Assembly (NCBI RefSeq): GCF_902859825.1
Contig: NZ_CADIKB010000042.1
Span: forward strand, 1-49,193
Direction: 5' to 3'
Length of the DNA: 49,193 nt
From: Paraburkholderia phenoliruptrix
GTDB lineage: Bacteria; Pseudomonadota; Gammaproteobacteria; Burkholderiales; Burkholderiaceae
Part shown: one piece after another, positions 43,914 to 49,193 of the stretch
How the letters are laid out: every line of letters begins with the position of its first letter
Numbering within the stretch: position 1 is the stretch's first letter
Translations under genes and position numbers: made by a program
Notes under the pieces: model-generated
What the model saw: the letters and a program-made list of their open reading frames with translations, nothing else
What the model was told of the DNA's origin: nothing
Database searches by the model: none

Positions 43914-44378
43914 TCAAGTGATGGTGATAGCGGGCTGAGCCGTAACGGCGCCGTTAGAGTCTCGAGTGACTGCCGGCTGAGTGACCGTGTGCGTCACGTT
44001 TCCGTTGACGTAGGTCGCATGCCATGCGTCGATGGCGCCCGGGAATGCCGTGCTGGCGGTGTCGGTCGTGAATGTTCCAGTTCCGCCATCCGGCCAGACG
44101 ATGCTTGCTGTAACGATTGCCTCGTTGGCGTCGCGTGTCGCGGACACAAGCCGGAAGGCGCTCGAATACGCCCATTCCAGAAGGTTTTGAGGCAGCAATG
44201 CGGCTAGTGCCGTGCCCACGGTCGACGAGGCACTGGACGCGCTGGCCGCTGCGGCACTAGCGCTTGCAGCAGAAGCCGATACGGCCTGGGTGATCTGCTG
44301 ATTGACCGCGGCACTCAACGTGCCGAGCTGCACAACCTGAATCGTCCCGCCATTCACGCTGATGGATAGCGAACTCAT
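43914..44378 (-). CDS. Tail fibre/tip-associated protein, 154 residues
   Basis: Residues 15-55 form an Ala/Ser-rich helix (AVSASAASASAAAASASSAS), and the C-terminal part repeats beta-strand-like segments (HTVTQPAVTRDSNGAVTAQ). The pattern fits a tail-fibre-connecting protein. Its ATG overlaps the stop of the upstream gene (ATGA). It lies 8 bases before the SGNH gene. Confidence 0.62.
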   Translation of the reverse strand: MSSLSISVNGGTIQVVQLGTLSAAVNQQITQAVSASAASASAAAASASSASSTVGTALAALLPQNLLEWAYSSAFRLVSATRDANEAIVTASIVWPDGGTGTFTTDTASTAFPGAIDAWHATYVNGNVTHTVTQPAVTRDSNGAVTAQPAITIT

Positions 44379-44794
44379 ACGGTTGTCCTCGGATCAAGCG
44401 AAACGATGCCCTCGAGCAGATAGCCGACATTCCCGCTCGGGTCGGTGTATTTCAGGTCGTACAGACCGAGCCTGAAGACGGGGTAATTCGTCAACGTTGG
44501 AAGGGAGGGCAGGCCGGTCGACGTGAGTGAAGAGGTATCGGCGTCAGCGAGAATGACGTCGATAGTCCCCGCAGTTCCGCCCAGGACAATCCTGCTACCC
44601 GCTGATGCCGTGCTCGAGACAGTCAGCATCGGAGTGAGTCCGACACCGCGCGCAATAGACAGGGCCATTGAATAGCCCGTCAGGTTCATCGGCGCGCCAT
44701 TGTCGTCAAGCCAGGTTAGCGACAGCGAGAAATCGCCGCCCTGCTTGATCGTGAAGCTGAAAGAGCCAACGCCCGAGTTTGTCGTGATGGCCAT
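44375..44794 (-). CDS. Baseplate upper protein-like/tail protein, 139 residues
   Basis: Contains FTIKQGGDFSLSLTWLDDNG near the start, a beta-rich pattern seen in BppU-like baseplate and phage structural proteins, and ends LLEGIVSLDPRTTV. The ATG at 44794 follows AGGA by 6 bases. It is translationally coupled to the next gene (4-base overlap). Assignment to a baseplate family is tentative. Confidence 0.58.
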   Translation of the reverse strand: MAITTNSGVGSFSFTIKQGGDFSLSLTWLDDNGAPMNLTGYSMALSIARGVGLTPMLTVSSTASAGSRIVLGGTAGTIDVILADADTSSLTSTGLPSLPTLTNYPVFRLGLYDLKYTDPSGNVGYLLEGIVSLDPRTTV

Positions 44795-44878
44795 GAGAAT
44801 CCTGTGAACAGCCTACTGGCTGTATTTGTCGTTTAGCCGGTATGCGGATAAATGCGGAATAGCTGTGGGGCGGATATT

Positions 44879-45328
44879 TCAGGCCATGTCGAGCGACGAG
44901 AGCCCGTACTTCTTGATGATCGAAACGATCTTCTGGGCGTAAAGCGGATCTGTCGCGTAACCGGCTGCTGCCACAGCTTGGGCAAAGAGAGCACCGGTCG
45001 TGTAAGCGAACGCAGGCTGATACCGCTTGTTCGTCAACAGGAACTGCGCGTGATCGTTGATCGAGCCCAGCCAGTCGTTGTACGCGCGGAATTTGGCCGT
45101 GATGGTGATCGTCTTGCCATTGACCACTTCATTTGTGATCTGCGACGTGACGGGCCCCTTCCATGATGGATCAGCCTTGATGCCGAACAGATTGAAGCCT
45201 GGGCAGTGCGCCCCCCATGCTGATTCAAGGGCCGCTTGTGCGACAGTGAAACTGGCGGGAATCTTGGTTGTCTTTGCGAAGGCTTTAGCGGCCGGCGAGA
45301 TAGCGGCGATGAAGTCTTGAGGGGTCAT
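44879..45328 (-). CDS. Glucosaminidase endolysin (FlgJ-like)
   Basis: A 149-residue peptidoglycan hydrolase of the endo-beta-N-acetylglucosaminidase family. The catalytic Glu is Glu35 in AALESAWG; CPGFNLFGIKADPSWKG and YNDWLGSINDHAQFLLTNKR follow, as in FlgJ-type domains. It has no signal peptide, so a holin would be needed for release. An in-frame TTG four codons earlier is a possible start. It sits between the holin-like protein and the tail proteins. Confidence 0.85.
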   Translation of the reverse strand: MTPQDFIAAISPAAKAFAKTTKIPASFTVAQAALESAWGAHCPGFNLFGIKADPSWKGPVTSQITNEVVNGKTITITAKFRAYNDWLGSINDHAQFLLTNKRYQPAFAYTTGALFAQAVAAAGYATDPLYAQKIVSIIKKYGLSSLDMA

Positions 45329-45341
45329 GTGAGCGCCCAAT

Positions 45342-45363
45342 AAAAAACCCGCCGAAGCGGGTT
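45342..45363 (-). terminator. Terminator after the membrane/coiled-coil phage gene
   Basis: AACCCGC and GCGGGTT form a 7-base stem around CGAA. On the - strand it ends in six T (AAAAAA at 45342-45347 on +). It lies 2 bases past the end of the 45365 gene. Confidence 0.85.
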
Positions 45364-45364
45364 G

Positions 45365-45670
45365 TTACTTGTCGGCCTTGGAATCGAGGCGCCGGTCGAA
45401 CTTCTCATCCATCGATTCCAACTTCTTGAAGACGGCATCGATTGACTTGCTGAAGCGGTCCATCGCCTTTTCCATTGCGGCGTTTGGTGCGTATGTTTCG
45501 GCGACGTGGAGCTTGTAATCGGAGATTTCCTTGCTCTGTGTTTTCAGCGCCTCGTCGTGCGATCGCATCTTTTCGTCCAGTTGCGCTATCGAGCGCTTAA
45601 GCACCCATCCGAAGACAGAGAAAACACCAGTGGCGACAGCGCCGCCTACGCCAGCGGAAAGGAAGTCCAT
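45365..45670 (-). CDS. Holin-like membrane protein with coiled coil
   Basis: A 101-residue protein. One membrane helix (VGGAVATGVFSVFGWVL, residues about 8-24) is followed by a long charged helix (AQLDEKMRSHDEALK... then VFKKLESMDEKFDRRLDSK) typical of a coiled coil. Related phage proteins act as holins or membrane-anchored lysis proteins. The ATG at 45670 is chosen; a TTG directly before it is possible. First gene of the leftward module. Confidence 0.62.
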   Translation of the reverse strand: MDFLSAGVGGAVATGVFSVFGWVLKRSIAQLDEKMRSHDEALKTQSKEISDYKLHVAETYAPNAAMEKAMDRFSKSIDAVFKKLESMDEKFDRRLDSKADK

Positions 45671-45730
45671 CAAGGCCCCGATTCAGAAAAAGAAAAAGCC
45701 ACAAATGTGGCCGGTCATGTTTATTTGGTG

Positions 45731-45759
45731 TTGACAACGTACCCTATGGGTACTAAGAT
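45731..45759 (+). promoter_or_regulatory. Phage promoter with palindromic operator in its spacer
   Basis: TTGACA (45731-45736) and TAAGAT (45754-45759) are spaced 17 bases, an excellent sigma-70 promoter. GTACCC-TAT-GGGTAC, a perfect 15-base palindrome (45739-45753), occupies most of the spacer. It reads toward the HTH gene at 45865, suggesting negative autoregulation by that protein. Confidence 0.8.
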
Positions 45760-45864
45760 TCGCCTCAATGAGCCGCGCACTTCGTGTGGTTCGACACTCC
45801 GACAAGGAACGACATCAAATGAAGAACTCTCTTCGTGCGCATTTCTGCGCCTCTGGAACCATCG

Positions 45865-46161
45865 ATGACCTACAAGCCGCCACTCCCAGAAGACCTGGAA
45901 AGGCTGAAGAACGAACTGGGCAAGAGCAGCGGCGAAATGGCCGAACTGTTCGGGCTTGCGAGCGGACGGCAGTGGCGACGGTATCTATCAACGGACGAGA
46001 ACAACAAGCGCGACATGGGCATGCACATGCTCTTCTTCGCGATGGCTCGTCTAGTGCTGCCCCCAGAAGACATCGAGCGCGTCTTGGCTCGAATGCGCAA
46101 AGTCGGCGGCATGGTGGATCTGTCGGAGACCACTGGAGAAGATGGCTCGTCGCAGGACTGA
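45865..46161 (+). CDS. Small helix-turn-helix phage regulator
   Basis: A 98-residue protein. LKNELGKSSGEMAELFGLAS (residues about 14-33) followed by GRQWRRYLS forms a helix-turn-helix of Cro/C1-like or related type. An Arg/Met-rich helix follows. The promoter at 45731-45759 with its palindromic operator lies 106 bases upstream. The ATG at 45865 has no strong ribosome site. It probably controls its own promoter and perhaps the divergent lysis/tail module. Confidence 0.7.
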   Translation: MTYKPPLPEDLERLKNELGKSSGEMAELFGLASGRQWRRYLSTDENNKRDMGMHMLFFAMARLVLPPEDIERVLARMRKVGGMVDLSETTGEDGSSQD

Positions 46162-46961
46162 CCGCATGTCTGGCAGCCTGCGGCGGCGAAAAGCCCGCTG
46201 ACACGGCAGTTGTGAAGGCTGTTGCGCCTGCGCTGGTATCACCAACCACCCCATCCTCTGAGGCATCAGCTCCGGTTGCTGCATCTACACCCGCAGCATC
46301 AGTGCCTGTTGCTTCGGAGCCGGCCGCTTCTACGCCAGCAAGTGATCCGGCGGCCGCCAAAGCGGTCCTGATCGAGATTCATGGCGACGATGCGATGTAT
46401 GGAGTTTCGCCGCCGTTCTATGCGCCCAACCCGCAGAGCGAGCCGTTTGATACACAGACGCTTCTGCAGGCGCAGTTTGGCAGTACGGTAACGGTCGACA
46501 ACAGGGCATCGGGTGGGACGTCGAGCACGCTTCTGAACATGATGAATGGCCTCGACGGCGGTGGCCCTCCGTTCGCCCAGCGCATCAAGTCATCGCAAGC
46601 GCAGATCGTGCTGGACGCTCACGCGGTCAATGACGATCTGTCACAATCGCTTGGACCGTACACCGACGCGCTTATTGCATGGATTCAAGCCGTCAGAGCA
46701 GCAGGGAAGGTTGCTGTGCTGGAGGAGCCGGGCCCGGTTTGCGACGACAGCCGCCCGTATCTCGCGAACTACGTTTCTGTGATGAATAGCGTCGCCGCGC
46801 AGTACAACGTGCCGATCGTCAAGCAGTACGAATACCTGCAGACGATCCCGAATCTGTGCTCGCACTACACGGCAGGGATTTACCCAGACAACTTCGTGCT
46901 TCAAATCAAGGCTCAGCGCCAGGCTGCAGTGTTGGCGCCGCTCGTCAAAGACCTCATGTAA
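46134..46961 (+). CDS. Degenerate SGNH-like lipoprotein without a clear start codon
   Basis: The frame reads WRRWLVAGLTACLAAC, a signal peptide with lipobox LAAC, then an Ala/Ser/Pro/Val-rich linker and an SGNH-like domain. Its catalytic motifs are degenerate: block I is HGDDAMYG (Ser replaced by Asp), block III HAVNDD, and block V AGIYPD (His replaced by Tyr). No ATG, GTG or TTG lies within 50 codons upstream in frame; the nearest candidates are GTG 45972 and ATG 45819 and 45768, which would add Arg-rich, non-homologous sequence overlapping the HTH gene. The 5' end given is the first residue of the signal peptide. It may be a decaying moron gene or be translated from an unusual start. Confidence 0.6.
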   Translation, partial: WRRWLVAGLTACLAACGGEKPADTAVVKAVAPALVSPTTPSSEASAPVAASTPAASVPVASEPAASTPASDPAAAKAVLIEIHGDDAMYGVSPPFYAPNPQSEPFDTQTLLQAQFGSTVTVDNRASGGTSSTLLNMMNGLDGGGPPFAQRIKSSQAQIVLDAHAVNDDLSQSLGPYTDALIAWIQAVRAAGKVAVLEEPGPVCDDSRPYLANYVSVMNSVAAQYNVPIVKQYEYLQTIPNLCSHYTAGIYPDNFVLQIKAQRQAAVLAPLVKDLM

Positions 46962-47035
46962 ATAGCATAAACCGGTACGGCGCGGCTACTGATGTAGAAT
47001 CCGCGCCGTATAAACTCGAACTGAGAGCCCTCACG

Positions 47036-49114
47036 ATGCTGGTCAAAGATCTTATTCGCGACACCGTTTGGACGCCGGGGAAGGACTATGATCCGTCTCA
47101 CAAGCCCAAAATCTCTGTATTGCTGCCTGCATATAGGCGCGCACAGAGTGGCATGTTTCGACGATGCGTCGAATCGATCCTGTCGCAGACACTCAAAGAC
47201 ATTGAGCTGATCATCATCGATGACGCGAGCACGGATGGAACCGCTGAACAGACCAAAGAGTTTCTGGGAAAAGACGGCCGCGTCAGCTCACTGCGCCACC
47301 CCAAGAATATCGGCCTGCCCGCGGTTTCAGAATATGAGGGCTATCTTAAGGCTCGGTCTGATCGAATTGCTTTTGCGTTCGATGACACCATGTTTAACGA
47401 AGATGCGCTTGAAAAGCTATTCGAAGCATCGACGAAGTCGCCATACGCCATGATTTATGGGCACGTCGAAATGTCTCTGCGCAACGACGCTACGGGCGAT
47501 ATCGTGACGACTCGGCTCGGCACCCCCCGCTCGCAAGGCATGCTGCGCATCGAAAACTTCATCCCGAACAATGGCGTACTGTTGAGCAAGGAAATCATTG
47601 AGGATGTCGGATTCTATGATCCTCACGTCCTCATTGCGCGTCTATGCGATTGGGATCTCTGGCGCCGCATTGCCGAGCGATACGAAGTTAAGGCCGTCGA
47701 CGTGGCGGTTGGCATAGAGGAAGGTCCGATCACCAACGATAGCCTAGGTCACACCTATGTGCTTGATAACTGGGCAGTCAATGAATGGATGCACACCGCT
47801 CGAAACGAGCGTTTGCGACCGTCCAATATGCCCGACTATGAAGTCATGGCGTCGGACCCTTCCCACGGATCGACTACCCAAAGCGTGTCACATGGCCTTG
47901 CGGTGAAGCATGCGCAACCTCGCGGTTGGACGCTTCCTGGCGCCCCGGGCTCGACTCATGGCTTGGGTTACATTCTTGTCGTGACGCTGAACTACGACGC
48001 TTCGACGTATCTGTACTTCAACATGCTTCCGCCGGAAGTCGCCAAGCGGGTTCGCATTATTTCGGCAAATTCCGGATACGGCGTTGAGGAACTTGCGCGC
48101 GCTAGCTTTGTGATTTTCGTACGTCACATCAATGCGTTCAGCGCCTGGATAGCTGCAGCGCGCGCCATGAAAGTGCCGATGTATTACTTCCTGGACGACA
48201 ACCTCACGTTGCTCGCGAAAACTGGGGAATTGCCTAGCGGCAATGAAAACTATCGTCCCGAGCAATATCGGAAAGATCTTGCTCGTTTCGATGGGGTGTT
48301 GTTATCCAGCAAAAATCTACTTGAATACTTCGAAGAAGAGATACTGCACGACAAACTCCACCTATTCCCCGTTGCTTGTCATGACCAGCGATCAATGTTC
48401 ATCGACTATTACGAAGACAAGCGGCCGGGAGAGTTGGTCATTGCCTGTGCAACAGGATCTCATCGTGCAAAGGGGCTATGGGAGATCGTGTTTCCTGCTA
48501 TCCAAAAACTGGCGAGCGACGGTCGGAACGTTCACCTTGTTGCGCCGGCCCCAAGCGAAGACGAGTACATGTCTCTGATCGAGAATACCCCAGCGAACTT
48601 AAGGGTAACACTCATCCCATTCGAATCTGACTATGTTTTCGCGATGCGCCGTTTCGCGAGGCATGCTCCCGATCTGCTAGTGCACGCGCCCAGTGCGACG
48701 GTCAACAATGCTTATAAGACCTTGCATCCGCTCATGTCCGCGCTAATCATGAACGCCGCTCCCGTGCTGCCCGATACAGAGCCATACGATCGCATTCTGG
48801 ATCGCGGCAATGCAGTTTTTGTGCACGATTCCGCCAAACCCTTGTCCTGGTACAAAGCGCTCGTCAATATCCTGAAGGACAAGACGGTTCTTGACCTGGT
48901 TCGCGAAAAGAACGTCCAGTATTGCGCAGAGAACTTCTCGGGGAAAGAAAACGCTGCGGCGCTCGAGGCGATCCTCTCCAAAGTTGGTCACGAGACGACC
49001 TGGGAAACTCAAACCTTCCGCCTTCACAACCTTGCGCTGTGGTTCAGGCGCACAGGTGCCGCAGCAGGCGTAACGACATCCTTGGGCAATGTCCCAGGCG
49101 TAGTTGAAGGTTGA
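47036..49114 (+). CDS. Two-domain glycosyltransferase (GT2 plus GT-B-like)
   Basis: A 692-residue protein. Residues about 25-250 form a GT2 domain: KISVLLPAYRRAQ, then IIIDDASTDG (62-63) and FAFDDTMF (116-117), the positions of the nucleotide-sugar and metal sites. Residues about 330-690 resemble a GT-B glycosyltransferase (ILVVTLNYDASTYLYFNMLP and FDGVLLSSKNLLEYFEEEIL). It has no signal peptide or membrane segment. Phage-borne transferases of this sort often modify host surface glycans or phage proteins. ATG at 47036; the frame is open further upstream into the lipoprotein gene. Confidence 0.78.
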   Translation: MLVKDLIRDTVWTPGKDYDPSHKPKISVLLPAYRRAQSGMFRRCVESILSQTLKDIELIIIDDASTDGTAEQTKEFLGKDGRVSSLRHPKNIGLPAVSEYEGYLKARSDRIAFAFDDTMFNEDALEKLFEASTKSPYAMIYGHVEMSLRNDATGDIVTTRLGTPRSQGMLRIENFIPNNGVLLSKEIIEDVGFYDPHVLIARLCDWDLWRRIAERYEVKAVDVAVGIEEGPITNDSLGHTYVLDNWAVNEWMHTARNERLRPSNMPDYEVMASDPSHGSTTQSVSHGLAVKHAQPRGWTLPGAPGSTHGLGYILVVTLNYDASTYLYFNMLPPEVAKRVRIISANSGYGVEELARASFVIFVRHINAFSAWIAAARAMKVPMYYFLDDNLTLLAKTGELPSGNENYRPEQYRKDLARFDGVLLSSKNLLEYFEEEILHDKLHLFPVACHDQRSMFIDYYEDKRPGELVIACATGSHRAKGLWEIVFPAIQKLASDGRNVHLVAPAPSEDEYMSLIENTPANLRVTLIPFESDYVFAMRRFARHAPDLLVHAPSATVNNAYKTLHPLMSALIMNAAPVLPDTEPYDRILDRGNAVFVHDSAKPLSWYKALVNILKDKTVLDLVREKNVQYCAENFSGKENAAALEAILSKVGHETTWETQTFRLHNLALWFRRTGAAAGVTTSLGNVPGVVEG

Positions 49115-49193
49115 AGGCGGCGGTTCGCCAGTGGAATCCGAGAGAATCGGGTTTCCAGGACCAACCTCCCGAACAGGGAACCAAGGAGAACCG

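Larger units (their letters stand above)
38935..49193. mobile_element. Prophage or prophage-derived island at tRNA-Ser, right end outside the window
   Basis: After the tRNA the gene content changes at once to short phage-type genes: a zinc-ribbon protein, a NinX-like DUF2591 protein, endolysin, holin-like proteins, tail/baseplate proteins, and a tail SGNH hydrolase. There is no integrase, capsid, terminase or portal gene, and no second copy of the tRNA 3' end within the window that I can find. The element therefore either extends further right or is a remnant. The 3' end of tRNA-Ser is the likely attachment site. Confidence 0.78.

Noticed and set aside
38935..49193. Second copy of the tRNA-Ser 3' end as right attachment site
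   Set aside because: I found no clear repeat of the tRNA 3' sequence before the right edge of the window; it is expected further right if the element is intact.

Overview
The window is high-GC DNA from a betaproteobacterium, most likely Paraburkholderia or Burkholderia. The signs are a DUF3563 micro-gene, an FtrABCD iron-uptake operon, an ImuA-ImuB-DnaE2 mutasome, a short HemP, and the codon bias. The species is not identified. Almost everything from 1 to 38.9 kb is ordinary chromosomal core; from the tRNA-Ser at 38.84-38.93 kb to the right edge the DNA is phage-derived.

Layout of the core. 0.2-6.4 kb: an SOS-controlled translesion synthesis operon (LexA box, imuA, imuB, dnaE2), with what looks like a 5'-truncated AttH/carotenoid-hydratase-like gene running off the left edge. 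6.5-8.2 kb: an RmlD-like reductase, then a copper pair, copZ and cueR, divergent around a perfect operator. 8.2-10.5 kb: a palindrome-rich leader and a 48-residue DUF3563 gene, a small exported protein and an orphan ABC substrate-binding protein. 10.5-16.2 kb: rlmJ, an aldo/keto reductase, bdhA with a patatin-like hydrolase, and an aspartate/aromatic aminotransferase. 16.6-18.7 kb: uvrB.

18.9-31 kb is rich in iron genes: ftrABCD (ferrous iron uptake), hemP, tonB-exbB-exbD, bfd and bfr (iron storage and release). Fur-like boxes lie before ftrA, hemP and bfd. DUF1857, OsmC, pirin/LysR, a 39-residue exported peptide and murI are interleaved. A 20-codon membrane micro-ORF with an excellent ribosome site sits just before tonB and appears new. 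31.1-38.8 kb is central carbon and acetate metabolism: class I fumarase, a YqhA-like membrane protein, acs, and a two-subunit sodium:solute symporter. The symporter small subunit carries a 13-unit Gly-Ala-Asn repeat; its large subunit carries a coiled-coil insert and an EF-hand-like loop.

38.9-49.2 kb is a prophage or prophage-derived island abutting tRNA-Ser(GGA). Small early-type genes on the + strand (zinc-ribbon protein, NinX-like DUF2591) face a - strand lysis/tail-tip module (membrane protein with coiled coil, glucosaminidase endolysin, two tail proteins, SGNH tail hydrolase, second holin-like protein, lipoprotein, class 3 lipase). Rightwards there is a promoter with a palindromic operator in its spacer, a small HTH regulator, a degenerate SGNH lipoprotein without a usable start codon, and a two-domain glycosyltransferase. 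No integrase, terminase or capsid gene is visible, so the element continues beyond the window or is a remnant.
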